Shown: positions 26,087 to 35,888, counted from the stretch's first letter. The stretch: DNA of 64,000 nt from Peptostreptococcaceae bacterium (GCA_030532905.1 JAUNKE010000002.1:22803-86802); one strand, 5' to 3'. The notes: generated from the letters alone by a model not told the origin. Program-made: numbers and translations.

Positions 26087-27106
26087 CTATGAAACTTCCA
26101 ATCCGGATTCGACAAAGAATTTTTTCGCGCCCGGATGCAAAGGTACGGTCACGCCGTCAATCGCTTCTTCCAATTTGAATTCTTTTCCTTTTGCATGCGC
26201 ACTTCCAAGCTCATCCAAACTTTCGTACAATGCCTTCGTAAACAGATAGACTTCCTCTTCCTTCAAATCTTCCCGACAGATAATGATGGCGCGAACGCCG
26301 ATCGTGCTGACATCCTCCGATGTCTTATACACATCCTTCGGGATGATGATATTGGTGTAGAAAGGATATTGTTCAATGAGAGCCTTCGCCTCGTCGCCGT
26401 CTATATTGAGCAATTTGAGCGAGCGGGTGAGTGCCAGCTCAGTTATCGCCGTATTCGGAACGCCCGCCGTAACGAAGAATGCATCGATGGCGCCGTCCTT
26501 GAATGCGCCCGCACTTTCTTTGAACGACAGTCGGTTCACCTTGATATCCTCCACGGACAAACCGTAAGCATCGAGCACCTGAATCGCATTCGCTTCGACA
26601 CCGGAGCCCGCATCACCGATGGATACATTTTTCCCTTTCAAATCGGCAATCGTATTGATTCCGCTGTCGGCGGCAACCACGACCTGCACCACTTCCGGAT
26701 AAATCGATGCGACCGTCGCCAATCCGGAAACCGATGCATCAAAAAGCACTTCTCCTTTTTGAGCATAATCCGCAACATCGTTTTGAACGATGGCGAAATC
26801 CGCTTCCCCTTTGGATATGAGTACGATATTTTCTTTGGACGCGCCGCTTGAGTTGACCGAGATGTTGAATCCGGCGTCCGAATTCTTTTTGTTTACAATC
26901 GATGCGATGGCACCGCCTAAAGGATAGTATGTCCCCGAAGTTCCTCCGGTTACAAATACATAGTCGCCGTTATTCGTCAGAGCCTGCGACGGCTTATTCT
27001 CTCCCTCATTCGTGTTTTGAGCGTTTTGGTTTCCACATCCGCTTGCCGACAAACCCAGCAGGAGCGCAAGCGTAAAAGCAAATCCTTTTTTCAAAAAAAA
27101 TTTCAT
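26087..27106 (-). CDS. TAXI-family TRAP solute-binding lipoprotein
   Basis: 339 residues from the ATG after GAAAGGAG; the in-frame extension of 36 codons upstream is unlikely. Lipobox LGLSASGC, then the TAXI domain with FVTGGTSGTYYPLGGAIASI, the binding region NVSIGDAGSGVEANAIQVLD and the C-terminal PLHPGAKKFFVESG. It captures a solute outside the membrane and hands it to the fused permease; TAXI proteins bind carboxylates such as glutamate or similar. First gene of the operon. Confidence 0.92.
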   Translation of the reverse strand: MKFFLKKGFAFTLALLLGLSASGCGNQNAQNTNEGENKPSQALTNNGDYVFVTGGTSGTYYPLGGAIASIVNKKNSDAGFNISVNSSGASKENIVLISKGEADFAIVQNDVADYAQKGEVLFDASVSGLATVASIYPEVVQVVVAADSGINTIADLKGKNVSIGDAGSGVEANAIQVLDAYGLSVEDIKVNRLSFKESAGAFKDGAIDAFFVTAGVPNTAITELALTRSLKLLNIDGDEAKALIEQYPFYTNIIIPKDVYKTSEDVSTIGVRAIIICREDLKEEEVYLFTKALYESLDELGSAHAKGKEFKLEEAIDGVTVPLHPGAKKFFVESGLEVS

Positions 27107-27354
27107 AAAAACTCCTTTCGTCCAAAAGCTTCTCCCGTTAACACGAACCACCCCGAAAATGAAAGTTCTTTTTATTTTCATTTCATTATTAGAATAAGGG
27201 TAACACAATTCCAATGATAATTCAACTTATTTTGTCATTTTTCTGCAACTTAAAATTAAACTCCTGCATTTTTTCTTTCTTGAAAAACAATTTCGATGCA
27301 AGATTACCAAATTGCTTTTCATTTTCGAGCTGCAGAATATGAAATGAGTTTTTT

Positions 27355-27392
27355 CGCTCAAAAAAACGAGATACCGAAGCATCCCGTTTCTA
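27355..27392 (-). terminator. Terminator of the YfbR-like gene
   Basis: Arms AAACGGGAT and ATCTCGTTT (one G-T pair) with an eight-base loop and a following T run on the minus strand, directly after the stop codon. Confidence 0.75.
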
Positions 27393-27394
27393 AA

Positions 27395-27988
27395 TCATTT
27401 ATCCTGAATATTGCCTTGCTGAATATTTTCTTCCACTTTTTCCAGCAGAAAGTCATAAATCGGCCGACTGTATTTTGAAATCGGCTCCATGCGTTTGAGC
27501 AACTGCGATTTGGTGACGCCGTACTCTCGCCATGTCCCGCCCGTACCCGAATAGATATTCGTCATAATCGGCTGCAATCTGTCCATCGCATTGGCAAAAA
27601 TCGCGTCTTCGCTCTTCATCTCGTCAAATTCATACCAGAGTTCGCTCACGATTTTCGCATTTTCCGAGCTGAGTTTGGATTTGATTTGCTCCATCGCCAT
27701 CATCTCCCGCTCTTTTTTGTCCTCATTCCCATTTGTATCGTATGCAAAAGTGTCGCCCGCATAGATTTCGACAATATCATGCACCAGCAACATTTTGATT
27801 ACTTTTTCCACATGGATTTTGCTGCGAATATGCTCATCGGCATACTTGTCCAACAGCAATGCCATAATCGAAATATGCCAGGAATGCTCCGCGTCATTCT
27901 CCCGACGCTCCAATCCGATTACCTTAGTGCGTCGCAGCACCGACTTCATCTTTTCCAATTCTATTACAAATTCCAAATCTTTCAGCAA
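27395..27988 (-). CDS. HD-domain nucleotidase, YfbR-like
   Basis: 197 residues from a TTG five bases after GGAGG. HD-domain metal ligands: RRENDAEHSWHISIMALLL (first His), then KMLLVHDIVEIYAGDTFAYD (HD pair) and a later Asp in FANAMDRLQP. This matches the YfbR / HDDC2 family, which removes phosphate from deoxynucleoside 5'-monophosphates. It has its own promoter and terminator. Confidence 0.85.
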   Translation of the reverse strand: MLKDLEFVIELEKMKSVLRRTKVIGLERRENDAEHSWHISIMALLLDKYADEHIRSKIHVEKVIKMLLVHDIVEIYAGDTFAYDTNGNEDKKEREMMAMEQIKSKLSSENAKIVSELWYEFDEMKSEDAIFANAMDRLQPIMTNIYSGTGGTWREYGVTKSQLLKRMEPISKYSRPIYDFLLEKVEENIQQGNIQDK

Positions 27989-28078
27989 ACCAACCTCCGT
28001 CGTTCATTTCATAAAGTCGTCCGAAATCGATGATGTTTCCACGCAAAATGATTTGTAAAACAATTTCGGAACATCCAT

Positions 28079-28087
28079 ATTATACCA
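28079..28087 (-). promoter_or_regulatory. Extended -10 promoter of the YfbR-like gene
   Basis: Minus strand TGGTATAAT, a perfect -10 with the TGn extension, about 90 bp before the TTG start. The -35 match is poor. Confidence 0.45.
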
Positions 28088-28139
28088 CAGCGGATTGATT
28101 CACACGAAGATTTTTTCCAACAAGCGATGGTTTTCACGA

Positions 28140-29210
28140 TTATTCGGAAGCGATTTCGTAGAAAAATTTCGCTATCACGCCGGCGGTCGCCCGAATGCTG
28201 AGCGGAATCAAATACGATGCAATACAATCGCATGCCTTGTCGGTCAAGTCGTTGTTCATATCTCTGTCCATCGAAATATATTTCAGCGGATTGAAAATGT
28301 AGTAGCGTTGCCAACGATACGGTCGCCCCTTGCCTTTACCGTCCACATTGTCGCTGTCGTACATTCGCGCCGTTTCTCCGACGCGCAAAAAATATTGACG
28401 CAGAGACCAATCGGAATCAAAAATCATCCCATCCTCTTCTTTCGAGCACCATCGCTTCGGCAATTCTTTGCGTTTGGCATATTCATCGCCTGCAAAATCC
28501 GGCAAATCCGCAGACTTGTCCAATACTTCCGCCACATAATCTTCGTAATCGTCATCGTCTATCGCGGTATTGTATTTGATTTCGGCATTTTTTATTATCG
28601 TTCCGACAATCGAATAGCCGATATGAGCGTCGCCATGCACATGGGCGGGCGTTCCGACATCCGCAAGCAGATGACATACTCTGCCGAGGTTGACCAGCGC
28701 GCGCTCATGCTCTCCGTCGCGATACTGTTTTTTGATGATCTCCCAATATTCATCCGCCCGCTCCGGCGCCGAGCGGAATTTCACCAATATCTCATCGCCT
28801 TTTATCAAGGAAACGAAGGTGTCCGCTATTTTTTGCTCCGCCAAGTTGACGGCATCGGGCAGCAGATTGTCCCAGCCGAACACTTCTCCGATAATTTGAC
28901 GAAAGTAGCTCGTTCGAATAATCAGCCCGTCGGTAAGCTCCGGACTCCAAAAATGCTCCACCCAGTGCAGATATTTTATTTGATGCGACTTCAGCGCCTT
29001 CTCCAAAACCGGATTGTCAATCACAGGACTTTGCACATCGGATTCCACTTTTCCGTCGTCCTCAACTATCGAGCCGAACATAATCAAATCCAGATAGGTT
29101 TTTCCCTGATATTCTCCGGTTGACACCACCGAGTCCAAATAGTTTTTTATCTCCTGTGGACATTTGCCGTAGCTTTCTTTTACGATCAATGGATGAACTC
29201 TTGTACGCAT
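28140..29210 (-). CDS. Zinc-dependent phospholipase C-like protein
   Basis: 356 residues from the ATG after AGGGGGCGCT; an earlier in-frame start lacks a site. The centre has ALVNLGRVCHLLADVGTPAH then VHGDAH (about 195-220), which resembles the His/Asp metal-binding helix of the zinc-dependent phospholipase C / S1-P1 nuclease fold. Further His residues (LHWVEHFW) lie earlier. No signal peptide is seen, which is unusual for this fold, so the substrate may be intracellular or export non-classical. Function uncertain. Confidence 0.6.
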   Translation of the reverse strand: MRTRVHPLIVKESYGKCPQEIKNYLDSVVSTGEYQGKTYLDLIMFGSIVEDDGKVESDVQSPVIDNPVLEKALKSHQIKYLHWVEHFWSPELTDGLIIRTSYFRQIIGEVFGWDNLLPDAVNLAEQKIADTFVSLIKGDEILVKFRSAPERADEYWEIIKKQYRDGEHERALVNLGRVCHLLADVGTPAHVHGDAHIGYSIVGTIIKNAEIKYNTAIDDDDYEDYVAEVLDKSADLPDFAGDEYAKRKELPKRWCSKEEDGMIFDSDWSLRQYFLRVGETARMYDSDNVDGKGKGRPYRWQRYYIFNPLKYISMDRDMNNDLTDKACDCIASYLIPLSIRATAGVIAKFFYEIASE

Positions 29211-29287
29211 AGCGCCCCCTTTCTCTAAGAACATCATAGCATGAGCGCATTTTTTCGTAATGGCCCAAAAAGACCATTTTGAGCATA

Positions 29288-29450
29288 TAATACTAAAACC
29301 TATTAAAAGACAGAGTTATCAGCAATTTGTATTTTGAATAACTGTTCTTTGTTTCTCACTTTGTAGGGAACGGTGACCCCACCGTTCCGCCGTTCCATAG
29401 GAACGGAAAAAGAATAATTTTTCTGTAGTGTATTAGGTATTAGTATAAAA
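29288..29450. mobile_element. MITE-like element, copy A
   Basis: About 163 bp with no coding capacity. Terminal inverted repeats TAATACTAAAACCTA and (reverse strand) TTATACTAATACCTA match at 13 of 15 positions. The centre holds two strong hairpins, GGAACGGTG-ACCC-CACCGTTCC and CCGTTCC-ATA-GGAACGG. A near-identical copy lies in the opposite orientation at 60520-60683. This fits a miniature inverted-repeat transposable element, moved by a transposase not in the window. Confidence 0.75.
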
Positions 29451-29492
29451 AATGGGTGACAGCTCCCACTTGCTGTGTTATTTCATAAAACC

Positions 29493-29540
29493 CCACAAAA
29501 AAAGCAAAACGATTTGCTCTTTCAAACAAAATGTTTTGCA
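29493..29540 (-). terminator. Probable terminator of the flagellar/chemotaxis operon
   Basis: Arms GCAAAAC and GTTTTGC with a loop of about 22 bases, followed on the minus strand by TTTTTTTG. It lies about 160 bp beyond cheW, the last gene of the cluster. Confidence 0.6.
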
Positions 29541-29699
29541 CTTTTACGGTACGGTCGGTTATTCTCGATACTCGTTTTCAAAAACGAATTGATGATTCAA
29601 AACCTTTTTTAATTTTCAAAACAGCGAATGCGGTTTAATGCCATTTTGCATCGCAAAGCTTTATTTGGACAACAAGCTATCCGTATCCACAAACGATGA

Positions 29700-30173
29700 T
29701 TATTGCTCCGGAATAATGTCGTCGATGATTTCTTCCAAATCCAAAATGCTGATGAGTCTTCCTTCATGTGCCGTCACGCCCTTTGTGATGCGTTGGTTGT
29801 CTCCTCCGACCGATTTGTCGGCTTGCTGGATATTGGCTTGGTTCACATGTACGATTCCTTTGACGGAATTCACTCGGTATGCGATATTCATTCCGTCATA
29901 TTCGGTCAGGATAAAAAGGTCTTTTTCATTTTTCTCAATCTCTTTGTTATGAATGAACGACGGCAATGAAATTACCGTATAGAGAATGTCACGCGGTTTG
30001 AAAAGCCCTTCGACCATCGGATGAGATAATGCGGCGGGTGTCACTTCCTGCACCGTCATGATTTCCCGCACATTGGCAACATCGATGCCGAATGCCTCGC
30101 TTCCTATGGTGAATTCCATAATTTCGATAATGGTTTTGTCAAGATTTTGCTCTGTTTTTGTATTATGTTTCAT
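29700..30173 (-). CDS. cheW: CheW-domain chemotaxis adaptor
   Basis: 157 residues, a single CheW domain: IIEIMEFTIGSEAFGIDVAN, VREIMTVQEVTPAALSHPMV, then GRLISILDLEEIIDD at the end. CheW couples receptors to the CheA kinase. The sequence style (EFGIDVxxVREI, HPxVEGxxxPRD) is like the N-terminal part of CheV, but no receiver domain follows. Separated from cheD by about 100 bp, it may be the last gene of the operon. cheA is not in the window. Confidence 0.87.
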   Translation of the reverse strand: MKHNTKTEQNLDKTIIEIMEFTIGSEAFGIDVANVREIMTVQEVTPAALSHPMVEGLFKPRDILYTVISLPSFIHNKEIEKNEKDLFILTEYDGMNIAYRVNSVKGIVHVNQANIQQADKSVGGDNQRITKGVTAHEGRLISILDLEEIIDDIIPEQ

Positions 30174-30272
30174 ATTGCCTCCTTGCGCTCGATGGTTTCT
30201 TATGTCTTTTGTTTCGATTTTTTTGAATTGCGATTTCGATTTTGAAAATCGACTTTTGACTTTCGATGTATT

Positions 30273-30755
30273 TTAGAAATTGATTTCCGGTTTGCCGAAT
30301 ACTTTTATCTTCGCCATGCCGGTTTCAACATCGAAAAGCATCGTTCGTGCGTAGTTCGCACCGGTATCTTCCTTGAGCAAACGGACTCGCTCCATGGAAA
30401 GAATCTGTTTGACGGCTCGAGCATTTCGCTCTCCGATATTTCCCAATGCGGAAGTATCCGGAATGTCGAACATTTTTGCTCCGCCTGCAATTTTCGCCAC
30501 CATTCTCGATCGCATTGCACCGAAAGCTTCCATTTTTCTCAATGTTTCCCGTATTCCGCTATCCGCATATTTGAACAAGTTGTCGATATTTCCCTTCGGC
30601 GCTTCGGGCAACATGATATGCACCATCGCACCGAGCTTTATCATCGGGTCATAAAGACAAACGCCGATACACGAACCCAGTGCATAGGTTATAATCGTTC
30701 CCGTCGCTCTTGCCTGTTTCATATCGGCAATTCCGACGATATATTGTTTATTCAT
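30273..30755 (-). CDS. cheD: Chemoreceptor glutamine deamidase CheD
   Basis: 160 residues. Active-site Cys in YALGSCIGVCLYD (about 30), His in GAMVHIMLPEA (about 46) and Thr near the C terminus form the known triad. CheD deamidates chemoreceptors and binds CheC in the Bacillus-type adaptation system. The start overlaps the end of cheC by eight bases. Confidence 0.93.
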   Translation of the reverse strand: MNKQYIVGIADMKQARATGTIITYALGSCIGVCLYDPMIKLGAMVHIMLPEAPKGNIDNLFKYADSGIRETLRKMEAFGAMRSRMVAKIAGGAKMFDIPDTSALGNIGERNARAVKQILSMERVRLLKEDTGANYARTMLFDVETGMAKIKVFGKPEINF

Positions 30756-31374
30756 GCTTTATGCCCAGCTTTTGAAACAGATAGTTGAGCGATTGGAGAT
30801 CCGGAAGCAGAATCAGATTGCTTTCCATCTCCTGATCGTCCATCGAAAGCTTTCCTCCTATGGTCAGTATCTTGTTGGATTCATAGCCGTACTCAACCAT
30901 CGGCACCGCCAAAATGCCGCCGAGCATATTGATGGAAATTCCGGGTACGGATAATGTGGTTGAAATATTCGCAAGCGATGTAATCGCGTTCATATACGAT
31001 GAAATGATGATGTTGCCCACTTCGATGATTGCGGAAATTTCCATTTCGTTGAGCTGAAAGTAATTGTCGATTTTTTCCGCCAACACGCCTTGCAGCATCG
31101 TGTTCATCGCATCCAACTCCTGCGTGTAAAGCATGATGCCGTTGACTTCTCCTCCGATTCGGCTCATGACGCCGGCTACGATTTTTTCCGGCCCGCCCAT
31201 TTTGTTGATGGCTTCGTTGTAGCCGAGCACCGAAACTTCCGGCATGGACATAATGATTTTTTTGTTTAACATGGTCGAGAGAGCAGTTGCGGCATTGCCT
31301 GTCCCGATACTTCCTATCTCTCGTAGAACATCAAGCTCCATTGAATTCATTTGCTCATAATTTGTTATACTCAT
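30748..31374 (-). CDS. cheC: CheY-P phosphatase CheC
   Basis: 208 residues with two copies of the CheC active-site pattern: LDVLREIGSIGTGNAATALS (about 14-33) and EMEISAIIEVGNIIISSYMN (about 105-124), each with the Glu and Asn that dephosphorylate CheY-P. It partners with CheD, encoded directly after it. It lies one base after flgG. Confidence 0.92.
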   Translation of the reverse strand: MSITNYEQMNSMELDVLREIGSIGTGNAATALSTMLNKKIIMSMPEVSVLGYNEAINKMGGPEKIVAGVMSRIGGEVNGIMLYTQELDAMNTMLQGVLAEKIDNYFQLNEMEISAIIEVGNIIISSYMNAITSLANISTTLSVPGISINMLGGILAVPMVEYGYESNKILTIGGKLSMDDQEMESNLILLPDLQSLNYLFQKLGIKHE

Positions 31375-31375
31375 C

Positions 31376-32131
31376 TTAACCTCTCAGTGAATTTATTATC
31401 CCTTCGACCTCGTCCGAAGTGGTGACCATTCGTAATGCAAATTGATATGCTCTTTGAGTTTCTATCATTTTGGAAACTTCTTTGGCAAAATCAACATTGG
31501 ATGTTTCGGTCGCTCCTCTTTGCAAACCGACTTCCACCAATTTCGGCGTTCCGTTTTTCGCCACCGGCATGACACGGTTTCCACCCAAGCTTTGCATATC
31601 GTTGTAATTGTCGAATTGGTAAATTGCTATTTTTTGCTCCAATTCCTGTTCGAGTTCTTCCTTTCCCTCGACCTTTTCCGGATCTTGTATATCCTGTTTA
31701 ATTTCAATCGGTTGGTTGTCTTTTCCGAGCACGAGATAGCCGTCCTTGGTCGCCAGCATAAATTTATCATCGCTTTGCTTGGACAAAATAAAGCTGCCGT
31801 CTCTCGTGTAGCTGATTTCATTTCCATTCGGCGCTTTCAATGCAAAAAGCCCGTCTCCCACAATGGCGAAATCCCACGGACTGTCGGTGGTACGCAACGC
31901 TCCCCCGCTCATGTCCATATCGGTTTTTTCAATTTTGACGCCGACGCCCGTTTTTAATTTCGTGTTGGCGTTTTTTGCCGCATTCATATTGCTGTAAATC
32001 AAATTGGAAAAAGTGCTCGATTTACTCTTGTAACCATCCGTATTGATGTTGGCTATATTGTTTGCGATGATGTCCAATTTATCCTGCTGGCTCATCGCGC
32101 CAACCGCTCCCGTGTAAAATGATAAGTTCAT
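31376..32131 (-). CDS. flgG: Flagellar distal rod protein (FlgG/FlhP type)
   Basis: 251 residues. N-terminal rod motif SQQDKLDIIANNIANINTDG and C-terminal coil EVSKMIETQRAYQFALRMVT are typical of the FlgE/F/G axial family. Paired with the next rod gene upstream, as flhO-flhP in Bacillus. Which of the two is FlgF and which FlgG cannot be fixed from sequence alone. Start after AGGAGAGAAA. Confidence 0.8.
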   Translation of the reverse strand: MNLSFYTGAVGAMSQQDKLDIIANNIANINTDGYKSKSSTFSNLIYSNMNAAKNANTKLKTGVGVKIEKTDMDMSGGALRTTDSPWDFAIVGDGLFALKAPNGNEISYTRDGSFILSKQSDDKFMLATKDGYLVLGKDNQPIEIKQDIQDPEKVEGKEELEQELEQKIAIYQFDNYNDMQSLGGNRVMPVAKNGTPKLVEVGLQRGATETSNVDFAKEVSKMIETQRAYQFALRMVTTSDEVEGIINSLRG

Positions 32132-32139
32132 TTTCTCTC

Positions 32140-32883
32140 CTATAATCTGCCGATTTCCGTGGTGGCCTTTGCCATCAATTGATCATATATCTTGATGATT
32201 TGAGCCGCACTTTGAATCGCGCGTTGGCTCGTCATCATGGATGTCATTTCAGATACCATCGATACATTGGAACGCTCCAATGTTTTGTGAATGATTCCGC
32301 CGTTCACGACTTTGGCGCCGCCTCCGACAAACATTCCCGACGGTGTTTTTTGTAGATTGTCGTAGTTGTCAAAATCGACGACCTTGATTTCGCCGAGCAG
32401 ATTGTCCTGCATATCGCGAATACTTCCGTCGCTATCGACTGTGATTTTGTCGGTATTTAGCGCAATGGGTCCTGACTGCCCCATTACTCTTCCAATCCCT
32501 GGTAGCGCTAAATATCCTTGCTCGTCAATGATAAAGCTTCCGTTGCGTGTGTATTGCACCGCCCCCTGTGTTTGAATTTCGAAGAATCCTTTTTGGCTCA
32601 ATGCCATGTCCAACGGGTTGCCGGTTTCTTCAAACGCTCCTTGCTCATGACTGACAAGCGTTTCCGTGGCTGAACGTATTTTTGAAGTATTGCTCAGTTG
32701 CTGATTTGTATTTTTTCCTTTATTATCCGCTCGATACAGCATTTCATCTTTGAAAGATGTCGATACCATCGTATCTTTTTTATAGCCGGGTGACGAAATG
32801 TTCACCATATTATTACTGATTACATTTAGGTTTCTGTTCTGTGTCAGTATCCCCGATGTCAAATTGTAAAGTCCTTGTAGCAT
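32140..32883 (-). CDS. flgF: Flagellar rod protein (FlgF/FlhO type)
   Basis: 247 residues. N-terminal QNRNLNVISNNMVNISSPGY and C-terminal SMVSEMTSMMTSQRAIQSAA mark the flagellar axial family. The middle carries the FlgG-like beta domain (VQYTRNGSFIIDEQGYLALP). It lies nine bases before flgG and is probably the proximal or distal rod subunit. Confidence 0.8.
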   Translation of the reverse strand: MLQGLYNLTSGILTQNRNLNVISNNMVNISSPGYKKDTMVSTSFKDEMLYRADNKGKNTNQQLSNTSKIRSATETLVSHEQGAFEETGNPLDMALSQKGFFEIQTQGAVQYTRNGSFIIDEQGYLALPGIGRVMGQSGPIALNTDKITVDSDGSIRDMQDNLLGEIKVVDFDNYDNLQKTPSGMFVGGGAKVVNGGIIHKTLERSNVSMVSEMTSMMTSQRAIQSAAQIIKIYDQLMAKATTEIGRL

Positions 32884-32920
32884 ACCTCTCCTCCCTAGAG
32901 CGTCCCCCTGCTCTATGCCG

Positions 32921-33700
32921 TTAGTGCTGAATATATTCCTTCATTGAGCCTCTCAGCTTTTTGATTGCCGCCGCGTGAATTTGCGAAATTCTCGGTTCGC
33001 TCACATTTAATATCGACGCAATTTCTTTCATGCTAAGATTTTCATGATAATACATATTGATTACTGAGCGCTCTCTGTCGCGTAAATGACTCAAGCTTTT
33101 TTTCAAATTTTCATCAAGCTCGCTGTCAAGCAATACGCTCTCCGGCGAACGATCCATTTCTAATGATGAAACTTTTTTGAAGTCCGCGATTTCTCCCGCT
33201 TCTTCCATAATGGTGTCCAATGACAAAAATCCGAAAATATTATTTTTTGATGTTTGCTCCCAATATTTTTGAATGCTCAATCCCATAAAGTTTGCCACTT
33301 CATCCGCGGTCGGCGTCTTGCCGGTCTGTGCATAAAGCATTTCAGTTGCCGCATTGATGTCTTTGTTCGCTTTTCGAATGCTGCGTGGCACCCAATCCTG
33401 CTTTCTCGCAAGGTCGATTATCAGACCTCGAATACGCTTTGAGATATAGGTTTCAAACTTTACATTTTTGTCGAGATCGAATTTGTCGATCGCCTTCATG
33501 ACAGCGATAACCCCTTCATTCACAATGTCATCGATCTGTGTAAAACTGATATACACATCTCTCATCTGATGAGCAATCACACGGATTGTATCGACATATC
33601 TCAATACAATTGCCTGTTTGATTTCTTCATCTTTTGTTAATTTGTACTCCATTAATAGTTCTTCGTTACTTTTGAATTCCATTTCATTGTAGTAAGCCAT
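32921..33700 (-). CDS. fliA: Flagellar sigma factor sigma-28 (FliA/SigD)
   Basis: 259 residues from the ATG after GGGGAGAAAAAA; a start ten codons earlier is less likely. Sigma region 2 (FTQIDDIVNEGVIAVMKAID), region 3 and region 4 (LSMKEIASILNVSEPRISQI) are present without region 1, as in the WhiG/FliA/SigD group. It directs late flagellar and chemotaxis genes. It comes directly after flhA with only a 130-bp gap and no flhF or flhG between. Confidence 0.92.
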   Translation of the reverse strand: MAYYNEMEFKSNEELLMEYKLTKDEEIKQAIVLRYVDTIRVIAHQMRDVYISFTQIDDIVNEGVIAVMKAIDKFDLDKNVKFETYISKRIRGLIIDLARKQDWVPRSIRKANKDINAATEMLYAQTGKTPTADEVANFMGLSIQKYWEQTSKNNIFGFLSLDTIMEEAGEIADFKKVSSLEMDRSPESVLLDSELDENLKKSLSHLRDRERSVINMYYHENLSMKEIASILNVSEPRISQIHAAAIKKLRGSMKEYIQH

Positions 33701-33830
33701 TTTTTTCTCCCCATAATTGTGCCGCTTCAAGGTCTGTTGAACATCCCCGTTGGTATTATTTCCTTACAAAACCGTCGGGCTGAATCCGTTGAATCAGCGT
33801 TTTTTAGACTTCGGTTTTCCCGAAGCGTTG

Positions 33831-35888
33831 TTAACTTTCTATATTACCAATCGCCTGAATCTGAACATTGTTTGCAATTTCATTGAAAGACAGTACATAC
33901 ACATTCGGGTAGAACTGCTCGATGAGTCTTGCAAAATACACTCTCACAACATGACTTGTCAGGATAATCGGACGCTGTGAAAGCTCGGCAAATTTCTTGA
34001 GCTGTTCAGCTAGTTGCGTGATGATGCTCTGCAACAGGTCCGGACTCAGTGCCAGATAAATTCCCTGCTCGCTTCTTGATAAGGAGCTCACAATGGTTTT
34101 TTCCAGCTCGGCATCCAATGTGACCACTCGCATTTGACCACCTTCGCAGAACCTTCTTGTGATGGTTCGCTTGAGCGCCACTCGGATATTTTCGGTTATA
34201 GTGTCGATGTCATTTGTTGTCGCACTGGTGTCAATAATGCTCTCCAGTATGCTCCCCATATCCTTGATCGGTACGCCCTCTTTAAGCAGATTGGATAATA
34301 CCTTTTGAAAATTCGCGTATGACATGATGTCCGGGAATACTTCTTCCACAAGCTGCGGCTGAAGCTGCTTGGTGTTTTCAATCACCTGCATAATCTCCGC
34401 GCGTGTCAACAATTCATGCGCATACTTTTTAACCGTTTCAGACAGATGCGTGACGATGACGGAAAGCGGGTCGATGACCGTATAGCCGTATATTTCCGCC
34501 ATTTCCTTTTTGTCCGCCGTAATCCATTTCCCCGGTATCCCATACGCCGGTTCAATGGTTTCGATGCCGTCGATCGGTGTGACCGGTGTCGATGGTTCGA
34601 GTGCAAGATAGTAATCCGTAAGAATTTCCCCTCTTGCGATTTCTTCCCCCTTAATGTTGATGACATATTGGTTGGTGTTGAGTGCGGAACTGTCGCGCAA
34701 TCGGATGGACGGGATGACAAATCCCATATCCTGTGCGTATTGCCGTCTGAAAATAACAATTCGATTGATGAGTTTGCCGCCGCTTTCTTCATCCACCAAA
34801 GGAATCAGACTGTATCCGAATTCCATTTCAATCGGCTCAATATTGAGCAGCGGATAGATATTGTTGATATCTTTGAAATGAGCATTCTCATCAATAGGTC
34901 CATCGTCCACCGCCGGAAGCATTTCTTCCTGTGCCAGCTGCTCTTGCATCGCGGAGCGTTTTTTCACCGTCAGTCCCAATCCGATCAGCGCTGCTGAAAT
35001 TAAACCGAGCTGAATATGCGGTGTCCCCGGCATCAATGCAATTACGCCCATCAGTCCGCCCGCGATAATGAGTGCGGTAGGCTGCGCCATGAATTGCTTG
35101 CTGACATCCTTATTGAGCGAGCCGTCGGAGACCGCTCGAGTTACAATCATACCGGTTGCCGTCGAAATGAGCAGCGCCGGTATCTGTGATACCAATCCGT
35201 CACCAATGGTTGCGATGGAATATATTTGTAAGACTTCTCCAAAAGAAAGTCCCGATTGAACCAATCCGATGACGGTTCCCGCAATAAAGTTGATTAAGGT
35301 GATGATGATGGACATCACGGCGTCCCCTTTTACAATCTTGGTGGCACCGTCCATCGCACCGTAAAAATCGGCTTCCTTTTGAATTTTATATCGTCTGTTT
35401 CTTGCTTCTTCTTCCGTAATGAGTCCGGAGCTCAAATCCGCATCGATTGCCATCTGTTTTCCCGGCATCGCATCGAGTGTAAATCGCGCCGCGACTTCCG
35501 CAACTCGCTCGGCACCTTTCGTGATGACGATGAATTGCACGAGTACGATAATCAGGAAGATGATTACCCCGACAATGATATTGCCCTGCAGTACAAAACT
35601 ACCGAAGGCTTTGATGACCGCTCCCGCCTCACCTTGTTTTGTTAAAATCAATCTCGTCGATGAAATATTCAAACCCAGCCGCAGCAATGTCGTAATGAGC
35701 AAGAGCGACGGAAAAATTGAAAACTCCAGCGACTCTTTGATATTCATCGTAATGAGAAGTATCACCAATGAAATGGAGATGTTTAAGATAAACATGACAT
35801 CCAGTGCAAAGGGACTTAGCGGAATCACCAACAGTAGTACAATAACGACTACGAATAATGAGATTCCGTTGCTCAATAGCCTTTTCAT
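33831..35888 (-). CDS. flhA: Flagellar export gate protein FlhA
   Basis: 685 residues, normal length. About eight N-terminal helices with the FHIPEP-type region (RFTLDAMPGKQMAIDADLSS at about 145-164), then a large cytoplasmic domain (about 350-685). FlhA forms the nonameric ring of the export gate that receives substrates and chaperones. It lies 25 bp after flhB. Confidence 0.96.
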   Translation of the reverse strand: MKRLLSNGISLFVVVIVLLLVIPLSPFALDVMFILNISISLVILLITMNIKESLEFSIFPSLLLITTLLRLGLNISSTRLILTKQGEAGAVIKAFGSFVLQGNIIVGVIIFLIIVLVQFIVITKGAERVAEVAARFTLDAMPGKQMAIDADLSSGLITEEEARNRRYKIQKEADFYGAMDGATKIVKGDAVMSIIITLINFIAGTVIGLVQSGLSFGEVLQIYSIATIGDGLVSQIPALLISTATGMIVTRAVSDGSLNKDVSKQFMAQPTALIIAGGLMGVIALMPGTPHIQLGLISAALIGLGLTVKKRSAMQEQLAQEEMLPAVDDGPIDENAHFKDINNIYPLLNIEPIEMEFGYSLIPLVDEESGGKLINRIVIFRRQYAQDMGFVIPSIRLRDSSALNTNQYVINIKGEEIARGEILTDYYLALEPSTPVTPIDGIETIEPAYGIPGKWITADKKEMAEIYGYTVIDPLSVIVTHLSETVKKYAHELLTRAEIMQVIENTKQLQPQLVEEVFPDIMSYANFQKVLSNLLKEGVPIKDMGSILESIIDTSATTNDIDTITENIRVALKRTITRRFCEGGQMRVVTLDAELEKTIVSSLSRSEQGIYLALSPDLLQSIITQLAEQLKKFAELSQRPIILTSHVVRVYFARLIEQFYPNVYVLSFNEIANNVQIQAIGNIES

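Noticed and set aside
28095-29123. Open frame of 342 codons on the plus strand
   Set aside because: Antisense shadow of the phospholipase C-like gene; His/Arg/Phe-rich composition typical of reverse-strand frames.
29211-29287. Possible small gene upstream of the phospholipase C-like gene
   Set aside because: Only a short open frame running into the MITE-like element, with no ribosome site.
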